Shown here: piece by piece, positions 42,601 through 57,600 of the stretch
Numbering within the stretch: position 1 is the stretch's first letter
How the letters are laid out: every line of letters starts with the position of its first letter
Source: Pristionchus mayeri
Lineage: Eukaryota > Nematoda > Chromadorea > Rhabditida > Neodiplogasteridae
Reading direction: 5' to 3'
NCBI GenBank assembly: GCA_036245805.1
Contig: BTRK01000006.1
Location: 55,917,257-55,981,256 of the forward strand
Length of the DNA: 64,000 nt
Notes under the pieces: generated by a model
Seen by the model: only the letters and a program-made list of their open reading frames with translations
Told to the model about the DNA's origin: nothing
Database searches by the model: none
Position numbers and translations under genes: made by a program

Positions 42601-45600
42601 CACTTTGTCAAGATTAGAACAATGAGTGCATGAGCACTTTTCTGTTCATTTTTTTTGCAAATTGAAGATTTCATAGAAAATTAGTGCATCTCATTGGGAT
42701 ACCCTTTTTCTTTCCCTAGCAATTTTCAGTATTCAACAGTTTGCGTGTTGGCATGCGGAGTCTTTGGGGTGCTAGATGGAGTCGTCTTCGATCTTGACGT
42801 CATCTGATTCAGAACGAGGAGCACAAGCCGGACGCGCAAGTGTGCGTGAATCCGTACCACTACGAGCGGGTGACGGCGCCTTCTGGCGGCGGGAATCTCA
42901 TAGATCCGCTGACGGGCCTGCTCCGCGCCAATGCACTGCAGTCAATGGACGAGATGTGACCTGATCATTTCAATTACCGCTATAATGATACGCAATAATT
43001 ATTAATTTCGAAATATTTCTTTTTTCCGTCTGTAACGTCAGAATGTTCGACAATTTGGAGAAAGGGAAGGAAAGAGTCGGGGTGCGGGGGAGGGAGGGAG
43101 TCAGGGAGGGTGGGATAGGAGAATAATATTTAGTATAGTGCTCGAATCGTAGTCTTCACCACACGCTAGGCGGTGTCTGGATGGTCGTTTTTATGCTCTC
43201 CCAATAATGGAGAACCGGCCCAGTGATGAAATGTAAACACACAGTCAGATTTAGAGTCGCATCCATCAATTTATCGTAACTGCTTTCAAATAGACTGATT
43301 TGTTTGTCTGTTTTATTGGTCTGGAATCGAATAGCTCAATGTCGTTTTTCAGGATGGATTTCGCCAGCTCGTCGATGAAAATGACTACTCCAGGTATGAA
43401 TAGAGCGAGAGTGGCAGTCACGCAAATGGAATGGGTCTAGAGAGAGGATAGCACAATAGGATAGCTAGATGGTAGTAAGACCAGCAAACGTAGCCGTTTC
43501 TCTCTTTACTTATACGAGAAGATTTTCGTCGAAATGGGAGATCCTCGAAAAGGGAATCGTATCGTGATTTTTTTGCCTTCCACGTATCCATATTTCGGCA
43601 CGATTTCTCCAAGATTTCATGCAAGAATTCTCTTCACATTTCCGTTTTACTCTATCCCTTTCCACCCTTTTTTTGTTAGCTAGAACGAATCTGTAGAGAA
43701 TGCAGGTCTTCCTTTCCCTGTCCTTGTTTCGTGGTAGAATAGCTTAGAGATAGAGAGTACTCTTTTTTGGAGGGAATTACATCGGTGCTAAAACTCAGGC
43801 CGTTTCGGAACGCTTGCTTGGTGGTAGGAATCTAGAGAACTTAGGCAGTTTGTAACAATACCTAGAAACGTTAGAATGGTGTGGTGCAAATAGTCGATTT
43901 TTTCTCAATTTCCCTACATTTTGGGTGATAATTGTCGTGTTTGTGCAGAGACAACGCCTTCTGGAGGCGGGCAGTCATCGTCGAAGTGCGCCTGGCCCGT
44001 CGTTACCGTCGATGACGACAGTGACGCCAAGAAGGAGGAGCACATCGTCGTCGACTCCTCCGACAACGACGACGCTGCTCCTGCGCCGCCGCAGCTGCAG
44101 CCACACTTCCAGGGCGACTACCTGGAGCAGATGCGGAGGCTGTACGCGGAGCAGCAGCAGCAGCAACCTCGGAGCATTAGCAGCACCAGCGCTGCTGCTG
44201 CTACTATCACATCTGCCTATAAAGGAATGCAGCTGACGCAGCAGCCAAGACCGACGCCTGGATCCAGTCTGGAACAGGAAACCCTCCGGATACAAGCAGC
44301 ACTGCAGCAGTTGACGTCACCGACGTTGAAAATGGACTCCACATCGACATCTGCAATCGCTGGACAGCAACAGCTTCTCTTTCCGTCCGACCCGGCCCGC
44401 GTTGCTGATCCGTTCCAAGCAGCCGGTCTTCTGCCCTTCTCGCAGCAGCTCTCAGTGGACACGGTGCTGCCATCTCCTACTGCTGTAGCCGCTCCACCGG
44501 CTACTCCGTCCGACCTATCGGCACTGTGCGGCTTTCCCTCCTACTCTGCGCTGCATGCAGCTGCAGCTGCTGCAGCAGCTCCGCTTCCTGCTCCTCAAGA
44601 ACCCAATGAAGAGAAGATGGAGGAGGACCCGACGGAGTTCGCCGACGCTGAGGAGGAGGAGCTGCGCAGGCACTTGGCGATGGTCGAGAAGCTGCGACAG
44701 AAGAAGGCCGCGGCGGAGGCGCACAAGCTGCAGCAACTGCAGCAACTGCCGCTGCGAATGCACCAACAGCCTGGCACGCCGACTTCAACGACGACGACGG
44801 ACGCGATTCTGACGCAGATGGCCCGGATGCTGTCGTCAAAGAACGATGGTATCTCGACGGATGAGCGTCTAGTAGGAGAGGAACAGAAAAGGGCCTTCGC
44901 CGACTCGATTCTCGCTGAATTCGATGCGAATCAGCCTGGAACCTCAAGCTCTAGTGATCCGGCGAAGCGAGAGGAACGAGAGAAGGCGGTATTGAAGATG
45001 CTTGGAATGTTGGATGGAGAGGCGGAAGCACGAGCTAGTAGAGAGGTCCCTCCTACAACCGAGAACGCGAAGCCTAGTGAGTATCTGCTTGTAGTTTCCA
45101 CCTGATGCTTATAACAGTTAACATACCCCGCTTTGATCGCTCGTAACTGCATGGCTTTGGGTTTGTTCAGGAAAGGACGTGTTTTCCCCTGGTAATCAAA
45201 TGCCTGGAAACCGCCTTTCCTGAACGGTTCTTCCCCGTATAACCAAATGCTCACAGTGAAAAAAGTCTACAATGGAGACTGCGAGACGAGTTCATCAGCA
45301 TGATTGGCTCAGTTGAACCTATTAGACTTTTAAGTCGTCTCACAAGACTTCTTCGTGTTTAAGTCGTAGGCTTATCCGCCGTGCTTCTAAAGCTAACAAT
45401 TCCGTGCGAAACCTATTGATTCCGAAAATACTGAATGTTTTGTCTGAGCTTCTCCCTTTCGCTGTCGTGATTCTGTCCGTGTGTGCACAGCTCACAGCCA
45501 CGCCTTGCAATACATCGTCGACCAATTTATAATCCACCTTAGGGACACGCTAGGGCAGCAGTTAGAGGGGCGGAGAAAGAGAATTCACTTGCAGACTTCC

Positions 45601-48600
45601 TCCAATCTCGCCCATCGATGCTATCCAACCCGCCCGCCCAGGGCGGATTCGGGTTCACCTCGTTCGATGCGAAAGCCGTGACCGATAAGGTTATTTTTAC
45701 TGGAGTAACATCAACATTATGGTATTCTGTGAATTTGTGATACTCATTATCATTGTTCCATTTCAGGCCGGCTCTTCCCAGGAAAAGCCATCTTCGGCGC
45801 TCAGCGACGAGTTCCTGAAAATGGCTGCAGGATTGAGCAAGGGAGACGTACGATTTTGACGCCTTGAACTCTTTTTTTGGCTTTCCTTTGCAATAATCGT
45901 TTATCGCAATTATATTATTTTATTTAATAAAGTGAATTTTAGGCGGAGCAGCTGAACGAGCTCATCGAGCACATCAAGAGATACTCGGTGAGTAAACATG
46001 AATCTTCCATGTCATCGAAACATCAATGAGTCAATTCAGGTGGCGGAGAAGTTGGCGATGGCTCCGGACACCAGCGACGAGGCGCACGAGTCCGAGAGCG
46101 ATCAGACGAATGATGAGGCGATTGAGGTGCATCCCAGCCTGTCCCTCGTTGCAAGAAAAAATGTAAGTGATTCGTCGGTGAACACTTTGTGATAGACGAC
46201 TTCATCAATATTTTCAAACAGTTCACTCAATCGAATCAGCACGAATCAGGAAGTTCCTTTTGTTGATTACCCCTGTGATAGTGGTCGAGTATTAAACGTC
46301 GAGACATGCCACTATCTAAATATTGTTTCCTCCATAAGTAAACATTCTTGAGCTCGGCATTACGTTACCTATCTCGTATGTACGGCCAATGGCTCGGATA
46401 TCGAGTTACGCACAAAATTGGCTAATTGGCGTCTAGTCTGTCTAGGGAATAGATTATTGAGCAGTTGTCTAAGAAGTAGGGGACATGGAAAATATTGATA
46501 TACCTTTTCGGTAAAATTTGAGACTATTGACCACCGCCCTAAATCAACGAGAACCTCATACTAGTGTGTTAGAAGTGTCTTGTATTATATAACAATTACC
46601 GCTTATCTTCCAATCTTCGTCCTTGTAGTTCGCCTTCGACAAGCTGCTTCTCGAAAACAGCAAGGAGAAGGCGAGGCTGGATGAGATGAAGAAGGAAAAG
46701 GAGGAGGAGGACGCTGAGAGAATTCCTACTGACGATCCAGACTGGCCTGAGGAGATGATGGAAAGGCAGAAGAAGGCGCAAGAGTTGGCGGAGCACGAAC
46801 GGGTTAGTGCGGCAATTCTTGCATACATATTAGACTTGTTCTCCGTCTCGGCAAGGATAGCAGTGTCAAGCAGCATTCCACTTAATTTTTCTTGGAAAGT
46901 CTACAATGATTATTTGGATCGAATTGAAATGAGTCGATGTAGAGAGTCCAAGACAACTGAGTCGTCCAAGGCGTTTAACCAATTTATTGGGGTGTCCGGA
47001 AAGTTCGTATAGTTTTTGTTTTTATTTTTTATTCAATGCTTTACAATTCTCAGTGACCAATGTATGTCCCCTTCTTTCTCACTACCTCCCTCCAGCGATT
47101 GGGCAGGGTCTCGATTCCTCTCTTCCAGAATGCGGGTTTCTTCGAGACCGCCCAGTTCACGAAAGCCCTCACAACTTCATCTCGATTCTTGAACTTCTTT
47201 TCCTTTGCAGAAGTCAGAGAGAGAGCGGAAGCAGTGGTAGTCGCATGGGGAGAGATCCGGGGAATACGGTGGATGGGGAATCCTCTCGATCTTCAGCTCG
47301 TCCATTTTCTTCTGGGTCATCTTCGCTCGATGTGGGCGAGCATGGTCCATCAGAAGAAGAATTTTGCCCTGGTTCAGGAGTCTGGGAGGGACTCTGATCG
47401 CGACGTCTTCCAGTTGTTCAGAGAAGAGGTCGGCATTGATCCTGGTGCCAGGGGCGAGGATCTCCCAGTAGATGGGACCGAGCACTGAGAAGAAGAAGCA
47501 GAGGAGTTCCTTCTTTCCGTGTTCTTCCTTCTTCGGGACGGGCGTGGGCTTCTCATCTGCATCCACCCATTGCAGTCTCCTCACAGGGCTATCGTACGTG
47601 ACCCACTTCTCATCTGTAGCGATTATGGAATTGATCCATCGAAGATTGGATCTACGATGGAGTAATTCCCGACAGACTTGAACACGATTTTTCAGCTGTT
47701 CGGGGAAGAGGTCATGGGGAATCACTTGTGGGAGTTTCGGCTTCTTCCCAGATCGATGGAGGATATCGGACACCGTTGATCTGGGAGTACCAGTATCCTT
47801 CTTCAACTCACGCACACTGGCCATGGGCTTGCGCTTCAGTGTGCGGAGAACGAGAGGCTGATCGAGGGAGGGAGGGCGTCCAGAGCGGGGTTGATCATCG
47901 AGTCCAAACTCCCCTTTCTTGAAGCGGGAGAATCACTTATAGCAGAAGGGTATGGAGGGGGCGTCAGCTCCTTCCGACTGGGCCAGAGCAGAGTGGGCCT
48001 CCTTCACGGATCGGCCAAGACGGTAGTAATGAAGTAAAACTGCTCTGAGGTAGAGATGGGAGTCCATCACAAGAATCAATGTAGCAACTAGGAGACTGAT
48101 TAAATCCTCTCACTACTCAACGTCAGAATGATGCAATACATTGTTGACAAACAGATTGCGCAATCACTGCATTTGATCGCGAACTGACTTTTTTCCGAAG
48201 CATTATACGAACTTTCCGGACACCCCAATAGCACTTCTGCCAATTTTCTATACACTTCTATATGTTACATAGAAAGCAAATAAATGGATCGATTGTAAGA
48301 AAAAGTGTGAAAAACGACGCTGAAAAAAGAAAAATAACTTTTTTCAGAGATTCAAGAAGGGCGAGGAACGTCTTGCAAATATGATGATGGCGCGCGACCA
48401 GGACTTCGCCAACATCGAGGACGCCACCATCTGGAACTCCCAGTACAACGACGACAGCGGACGACCATGTGCGTTTGTCCGAGTTGACAAATTGAGTCAA
48501 GCCGGATTCCATGAGATTCCAATCCCTCCGCGCAGAAAAATACACATGTTGATTGTTTACACATTCTGTAACAACACTACTAGGAGTCCATTATGAAAAC

Positions 48601-51600
48601 TGAGTCTGTGCGCTCAAAAGATGGCAAGTCGTGTAATTGCCAGGTTTCTTCCGCAAGAACCACATCGTTGGCTTGCCGCCGAACAATAAGGTCGTCGTGG
48701 GCGAGACGGGCAGCGGCACCTTCGGCTCCAAGGGACCCCATCGTGTAAGTGGGTACTGATATGCAAATAACCCAATCGTAACGCACATCACTTGACATCT
48801 TGTGTCAGGATTTTACAAGAATAAAAGTCCTTGGAAGTGGTAAAATATGCATTTTACAGAAACCCCAACAGCTTTTCTCCAAGGAACTCGAGTGGTCGCT
48901 GCAGCAGGTCGTTAAGATGCTGGCCACGTGCGCTCTGGACGGAAACATAAGCACGACGCAGTATATGCTGTGCTGCCAGCATGTCAGTTACATTTGCTGT
49001 TTTTTTTACCATTAAAATTTTAAAATTTATATATTTTTAATTAAATATTTTCTTAAGAATTGAAGAACTTTTCATTGCTCGGCGAACACGAACCATTTAC
49101 GTTATTTGAGATGTAGATTAAAGCCAGCTGTTTAGCGAAAATTGTTGAGGACGGAAATAATCAAAACTACTTAATGATGTGAAATTTTGCTTGAATTAAA
49201 AACAATACACTTTATTTAGTATGCTGGCATGATGAAGAAGACGGCTGGGGCGCAATCGTTGGATCCGGAGCAAGTCAAGCTGTGTAAAGCAGCACTCGAA
49301 AGCGTAAAGGTGGGTCTCAGGAGTTGACCAAACGATACTATCTGCTCCATTCGAAACACTGCGTGGATTGTCACGAGAATTTAGAACGAGGCTATGGCGT
49401 CATCATCGTCACTCAATCCTTGTAAATTGCAGGAAGCCGCCGGTGGCGTGGTCACCACACAGCAGCTGCACTCCTGGGACCTCAGCCGGCTTTTTGCCAG
49501 TACGAAATTTACTAATTTATTAACATAATTAATGAATAATTAAACATATAAAAGTTGGTAAGTTTTGGCGGATAGATCGCGCGAGCTCTCAAAATAGTAT
49601 TCGGTGTGGTATTCGATGCTGCAGCCTCATCTAGTTTATTAATACTACAGTATTTAAATAGCAATGTAGAGTCACTCTATAATCACTCTAAAGGGAAATG
49701 TGGTCGATGAGCCGGATTAATTATTTTGTATTGCAATTATGTTGCGAAAGGTAGCAATTCCTAGAAGCACCTTGTAGGGATACGTATATTGTAGGTATAT
49801 TGTTAGGTATATTGTTTAGGTATATTAGGTATATTGGATAGGTATTATTTACGTATATTGTGTAGGGGATACGGAGTCCTTGCAGCAATCGGCCTCACCG
49901 CACTGCGAAGTCGTATATTACAGACTGTACAATTGCTTGAACTTGCAGCGCATTTACCATTACCTATGTTGCAGACCACCTCAAAACGCGTCCGCAGCGT
50001 GGCGAGGAGCAGCTTGCGAGACGGAACGCAGCTTGCGCACTGAACAGAGAGTGGACTTTTGTGAGTGCGATTGGGCGATAATCTAAACAAATCGAGGGAG
50101 TATGTTGGATGCAAGTCCACAGAATGAGAAAAGGAACACGCCTCCCGGAATTTCAGGATATGTTAAATGAAAACACGTGAAAAGATTTGTGAAACATATT
50201 TTTTCGATGGCATCCGGTGGGTTCTCAACTGATAAAGTACCCACAATTGCATCTTTATGCCATTACTACATATCGGAACAAAATACAAGTGCTTCGGATG
50301 ACACTTTAATTGTAGGAAATCAACCAAGAAATGGACAAATTCGTTGCCGAAACGAAGGGAACTGACGGTATGCTCTCAATTTTCCCCGCTCTCATATCAT
50401 AGTCATTGCAGCCGAAGGAATATTCTCGAAAAAGCAGATTGAGCGAGCGCTTGCGGCTCGTCAACGGCTAGTCAGAGGTACGCGCAAAACGTGCCTTTAA
50501 TAGGACATTATTATCCGATAATGTCAGAATATTGTTTCATAGAAATAAGCTATTTTGATCTAGATGACAAGGCCAATGAATCAACTCGCGAATTTTAGGT
50601 GAGAAGCTCGTTCCGGACGAGCTGATGGCAGTGGAGGAGCTCCGAAGAGAGAAGGATAGCAGGAAGAGGGGTCGAGCGGAAGCCGGGCTGGACCACGAAA
50701 TGGAAGCCAGTGAGTAAAAGAAGAATTTTAAAAAATGGGTTGCCTTGCATCATTTTGCACTCGAAGGGACCACTAAATACTTTATCTTTGTGGCATTGCG
50801 TTTCTTAATATCGCTAATTAATAAATTGTTTAGTTGACCTCAACAGCATGGGCATGTCTGTTGAGGAGCAAGGACAAGAAGAGGACTTCGGTGAGTTTTT
50901 TTCTCTTGTTTTTCACAAATTGCATGATATCTTCATTTAAATCAAGAACGAAATTTAACTAAATTATGAAGTCAACTATCCACGACTTGTACAGATCCGA
51001 TCCTTCCCGTGCTCGAGAACGCCTTCACCTCGGACGATCTCAATGCGCTCTTCGAGACACCGAACGAGTACCTCCGCACCTTCCGAGATCACGTCTTCGG
51101 AGATGCTACCGTCAACACATATCAGGAGGAGGTAAGACGACGTTCTTGTTTGATTAAAATAAAAAAAAATTAAATCTATTGTAAGAATAACAGGTAAATT
51201 CCATAAATAGTGAAAAATGAGCTGAGGAGCCAATCCCTTCTCTAATTGCCCTATGACTAGTCAAGATATTGTGATCAATTTAGAAATATACTAGTGAATA
51301 ATAGTCGATGTTCTTAAAAGACTTTCCATCAGAAAACGTTGCAACCCCACTAATGAGATTTTTGCAACCCAACTCAACTTTTTGCTGGTGAAGTTCTCAT
51401 ACCGAGTGCTGATATTTGGCCCAATATGAAGGGAGCTGGGGTACTTTAAAAAATTAAAACCTCGACGCACCACAGATGGATATCTCGCTTCGTGGTACCG
51501 TTCCTCCACCCGAGGGAGACGAGCGCTTCCAGCCGTTTGATGGTAGGGAGAGGGAGAACGACGAACCGGATGAGAACGGAGTAAGTGCGATAGAGAATCT

Positions 51601-54600
51601 TTTCCAGATTTATTTCTCATCTCAAGACCATTTGAGATATGTCGTTTATGAACTCTAAAGAGTTGGAAAAAAACGTGTTATGCACAGACTCTAAAGATGT
51701 GTCATTCCCCCCATAGTCGCTTGCTCCTACATTCCCGTGTCTCTGTGCACACTGCCGGCTCTGGGCAATACGAATTTTTTAATAGCAAAAATTCAGATCT
51801 CAAATGCGTCCTGAACATCTTCAAATTGCAGGAAGAGCGTCCGCCTCTAAAGAGGAACTGCCTGTGCCCCGAGGCGGAGAAGAAGGACCACTGCTTCTGG
51901 GGCAAGCACCACCACTACATGCACGGTGCGTCTTCCCTAACATCTATCCGTGTTCTGAACTTCTGACCTTTTCCTCTGAATGAATAATTTCTCCGGACTC
52001 AGTCTGTGCATAATATAGACGGATATATCTTTCCCTCTCGAACTTCAGATCTCATGTGTAATTGAAGGGGTTGTCAGGTTGATCTTTGATCTTTTATCTC
52101 TGCAGGTGTCTCTCGGGAGATCGTCGACGCTGCCTTCCTGCTCTACCGCTATCGCATCCAGCGCAAGAAGAGCTCCGGTCCCCGAGGCGAGCTTTGTGAG
52201 TATTTTACCCCCTGAGTAGGACGAAATACGCGAGTAAATTTGCGTGCTGTCTCGTTTTGTCTAACCTACGAGAGAGTGTGTAAAATGAGGAGAGTCAGGC
52301 CATCGCTCAAATTCGGGCAGTCCTCTCTTCTCTTCCCGCTCTCTCTCCTCACTCAACTGGCCGAGAGAGTCTGCAGAATTGAGAGAGCATTACCCGAATT
52401 TCGCGTAGATCGAGAATTCAAGAGTGAAACAACCCTCCTTCTCTCCCCGGCACTTCCTCCTCTCCTCCTCCTCCCCCCTCTCTCGCTGCCAGTCGATAAT
52501 TATAAGAGTCCTCTCGGCTTCTCCGCCGACTACATTTGTCATGGAATGCATCAACGATGACGGCGGGCGGACTTCTTGCTCAACCTTCGATCGATTCGTC
52601 ACCCTGCGACTTCTATACTCTCACTTTCCAAACTCCCCCTCTCCTCACCTAAATCGAGAAGAAGCGAAACAAACAGCGGCGCTAGTTCTCTGAGCTCGAA
52701 GCGAAAAGAGTCCTCTCGCCTCTCTCCATTACACCTCCTCCCCGCCTTTCCCGCGTCGTCTATCTCCGCCCCTTCTGCGCTTCCTCCTAGACGCTTAACT
52801 CAGTTTGCATAGCACTGCTCATCCTCTTTTCGTCGATGGACGACTTCCACCGCATCCCTCAACAACGGCTCCAGGAGGCGCCCGACGCCTTCGACCCGTT
52901 CGCCAACGTGCCCGGCCTGGTGCCCCTTCCCGCTGCACCGCCCACCACCGAGCCCTACGACCCGAACCGGGCTGTGCCCGGCGGCGAGCCTGCACTGGTA
53001 CCGTTGTCCGAGGGCTGGATCCAGGGCGGGTGCTACCTGGGCCCGGTGGATCCGATTCTGGACCGGATCGATGTCCCGACGAAGACACTTGTGGCGATGA
53101 TTCACGAGCGGGACCTGGAGGATGAGGCGGAGGTGCAGTTGGCTATTCGGAACGCCGCGTTCGTCGAGATCGACAAGGAGCCCGTGGCTGTTCTTCAATT
53201 CGCCAGCATCGAGGTGCAGGCTGCAGAGGCGAGACGGGCCAAGGAGCGGAAGGAGGCGCTCCTGGAGATCATCTGCGCCATCGATCGGGCAGAGGCCTCG
53301 CTGGCGGAGAGGATGCGGCGATGTGACTGCACCTCGGACGAGGAGGAGAGGGAGGAGTAGAGGGGGCAAGCACTGAGAGGAGAGAGGTGAGCGCAAAAAC
53401 TTGCAACCCAAGATATCACCCTTCTCCAGTGGTTTCACAGTAGATTCTGGGGAATAGCGTATGTTAGCGATAGAACTTGCCAAAATAACACCCTTCTCCA
53501 GCGGTTTAGATTCTGAGGAAGGGCTCGTTTTTACTATGATTCAACGCTAATTGTCCCACCTTGTGTTATTCCCATGCCCTCTCGAAATCCCGTCATGCTT
53601 CCATTGAAGAGTTGTGTTATTCCCAGAGATCTCGTGCGAAGAGGAAGTAGAGTTGAGAGCCAGAGATCGAGAGCGAAACGAGTGCTTTTCAGACAACTTC
53701 GCAACGCAATTCGACTGCCCCAAAGTGTGCCTGAAACGAGCGATGGAGATCGAGCCACACTCGGCGAAGCTGAGTAAGTTTGACGAGATCAATAAATCGT
53801 TCTGCATCACCGAGACTATTACACTTGGTCTATTCGCGGACTCGAGACGGGCGGGTAATTCGAGCAGTGTCTAGCCCGCTTTTTGCAGAGCCACCCAACT
53901 ATCACTGGTGTGCGGTGAACTACTGCGAGAGGGACAATCATGTAGGCTCGATGAGACAGGTAGATTATGTTATTCTTCTACCAACACAGATCCGTTTAGA
54001 AAAATATCAGTGGATTGTAGGCTTGCCTTATGACACTCTCATTGTTGGGGGGGGGGGGGGGGGTAATTTTTGCTTTTTTCTCCTGTCCTTCCAGTCTTGT
54101 AGTAGTGCGGATGAGAAGCGATAACATACACTGGATGAGAAAACTTTAAAAAAATATACAGCCAGCGTTCGACGCCGAATGAGCGATAATATTTTAGTGC
54201 TTTGATCTTCTTGACGGCATTTCCCCATCTCTTTCGTTCTTCCTCCACTTCCGCGTGCCACATGTTCAAAATCTTTGATCAGCACACGTCTTTATCCATG
54301 ATTGCGATGCAGAAATGCGAGGATAGCTTAAGTTAAGGTTTCCACAATCCCCTCCAAATCACCAAAATTCCAAACAAGCGCGAGATCGTGCTGAAATCGA
54401 GCACTTTTACGCCGGAAGTTTGGCAAACGTGGTTCAATTACGAGAGTTTCGCAAACAATAATGAAATTTAGTCCCCACAAGCCACATAGCAGGTGTATTT
54501 TTGCAGATCCACCTAGTCCAAAGAGGTTAAGAATTATGTCAGAAAACCCTCCCCCAACTTGTGCACAAAACACGGGCGATTAGCCTTTCGCAGAAGTCAA

Positions 54601-57600
54601 CGACACAATATACTGAATGCTGAACTACGCGGGGGTGGCGAACCGCCTTGGAAGAAGTCCCCACATCAGAACCGGAAAAGTACAAAAGTGCACAAGTATA
54701 CTTGTTGTGGGCAAAATTCCTATTTAAGGCTCCAATGGACCCCTAACAAGATCCCAGATCGAGTTATTCTTTTGCGGTTCCCTTGTCAACAAAATAATTT
54801 TGCAGGTCGAGGCGGTAAACTTCTTCATCGATGGAGGCTTCGAGAGCGTGCACGAGCAGAGATACTGTATTAGCAGCGTCAGCCATCCTCTGACTCGCTT
54901 CGACAAGCAGGTCAACGACGTTAGGTGAGTAAATAGCGTTCATCGAAGTTGTCTCAGGTTATCCAGGATGTAGTGTTGCGGTCTGGTTCATAACTGCCTA
55001 ATATCCACATGAAATGAAACTTCGCAAATAGCTGTGCAGAGTTCGTAAAAAGGCCTTTCTACGCCACACCTCACCCAGTTTATAATCAGAGGAGGCGGAG
55101 GCGTGTAGGAGGCGAGGTCTCGCATAGCCAACCCTGGAGCAATGGTCTCGCCCTCTCTATCATACAATCTCTCGCTCACTCTGATCTACGAGAGAGCTTG
55201 TGGTTTGGAGAGAGTCAGACGATTCCTCCAACCCTACAAATGCGTCCAATTCACCTGCGAGATACTGATTCCGTGCTTTAGATGAAGCGTGAACGCATAA
55301 TTCTTAGAACAGCTCATGCATCGGAAATTCTGATTCAGAACTAGAGGAAGTGCTAAAAAATTCGCAATAGACTACGGAACTACACGGAGAGACAAGCGGA
55401 ACGCGCAATCGGAAGTTGTGAATTAACGATGGTGGAAGTGGAGATGCACGCATTGCTAGCTCTTTTGATCTCAACGAGTGCAAGTAGCGAAAGGCGCGAG
55501 GACGCTTTCTGCGAAAGCGTAAACCATAATTAGATATACCGCCTGTTTAATCTGTCAGAAATCTGCGAGAAAAGTTGCGTAAAAAGTTGCGTAAAAAGTT
55601 CGCGAACTTCTGATTCTCTCCTGTTCGTGTGCTCTCTCTTTTCTCTAACCAGGTCGTTGAAAAGTTCACGAACTTTTCGACGAACTATGTTCGAAATTCG
55701 TGCTTTTCTTTTGTTTTACTTATTTTTAGGGATTATTTTTGCGTTTAGCTTATGAATACTTTAAAGGACAACCTTCTCTTAGCTGGAATTGCTTCAGAAT
55801 ACAGCGTAGTGAAAGTAAACACGGTGGGAGTATTTTTTTCGATTATGGGTCACCACTTTTACCGCCCTGTAATGTCAAGCTATTCCATTAGAGGGAAGGT
55901 TGTCCTTATAAGCAGTCATAAGTTAAAAGCAAAAATAATTGATAAAAATAAGTAAAACAACAGAAAAGTACGAATTTCGAAGGAATTTATGCCGGTTTTT
56001 AACGAACTTTTCAAGGAGCTGCGTGAAAAGTTAGAGAAAGGCGAGAGAGCACGCGTTCTTGAGAGAGGGAAAAGGAAGTAAACAATCACTGCAACGACCT
56101 GGTTAGAGAAAAAGAGAGAGCACACGAACAGGAGAGAATCAGAAGTTCGCGAACTTTTTACGCAACTTTTTACGCAACTTTTCTCGCATCTTTTTTGACA
56201 GATTAAACAGGCCGATAATTTTTTCACTATCGTAACTAGCGATGGATTTCACTATTGAATCATGATCACAATTCTTGGAGTATTGCCAAATCATAGCGAA
56301 ATTACGAATAGATTTGACGTCGAAATTACCACATTGAGGAGGTGGATTACAGATTGCAAAACTGTTTTCGCACATAAACAAGAAATCAGTTTGTTGATCA
56401 GATGACGTGCATGCTAGCCTCTTTCTCTGACGTAGATAAATCACAGGTGGTAATTTTCCCCGCAAAACGATTGTGACGAAAGAGTTGTAACGGTATCATT
56501 TAGTCAAGTTGCGTGGAGAAACTTCCTAGTAAGACATCAATGCCAACGGTGCAATTTATGCTGCTAAATTTCACAGGAAACTGTGACGCAAATATTTTCT
56601 ACCTAATCTAATATGTAATTTATGATGCAAATGTTCACAGAACTGTGTGACGCAAAATGTTTTTTAGTCGGTAACATTCCTACTTGATTATTCTGGGATC
56701 AAACAATACTCAGCGGGGAGGGGGGCAAGCTGCATATGCCAAGGATATTCTGGTGTATGTCGCATTAGAAGGAGTGAATATTTCCTGTGTAAATTCTGGG
56801 GAAGATTGGTTTTTCTTCCGGACCGCCTGGATATTTAGCTATGATCAGAAGGACGTCATCGACGATGCCTTTCAGGAGCCGCATCGGATGTGGTGTTCGC
56901 ATCTCCGTCAAGGAGGACGGCTCGATGTGGGTGCGCGTGCTCTCGCGCTATCCCGTCTTCATCAGCTCGACCTTCCTGGATCGCGAGGCGGGACTGGTCA
57001 ACGGCGACGCCATCCATAAGATCTACCCCGGCAGCTCCATCAAGGTTAGCTTTTAACCACAACAATTAGGCAGTCATTAGTAATTTTCACCCGGAAACCA
57101 GGTGATTTTAGCCAGTTGACGTTATTAATTTCAAACTTGGAAGGGGGGAGGCTTGAATGTGCTTTTACCGCATCTCACTGCACTGTTTCCATCGATCCAA
57201 TTGAAACGGAATTAAGTCCTGAAATGGGAAAAAATTAGGCTCCGCCTGTGTTTTATAAAAAAAATATAATCAGTCTTAGCGGTCAAAGATCATGTGAATA
57301 AATTAAATTAAAGTCCCCGATGACTAGTTAGCGCTCGTTTGAGCCAGGAAATTAGTCGCTTCCTTGAATTCCGAGCTAATGCGCATCATAAGGGAGCGGA
57401 ATCAGAGATGAAATTGTATAGTTGGGATTGAGATCACAAACGATGGGAAGCAAACTAAGTTTTTCCTAGTGAAAGGAAGGATGGAGACAATGAACGCGAC
57501 ATCTAAAGGGGGATATTTGCATAACTAAGACGGTGGTAGGAGTAGCTCGCCAAAAAGTGATACTGGCGAACGGGGTTAAATGCAAAGGAAACATAACAAA

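Noticed and set aside
52800..53483. Minus-strand frame of 227 codons
   Set aside because: Antisense shadow of the GC-rich plus-strand frame at 52836; Arg/Leu/His-rich composition is typical of a shadow.
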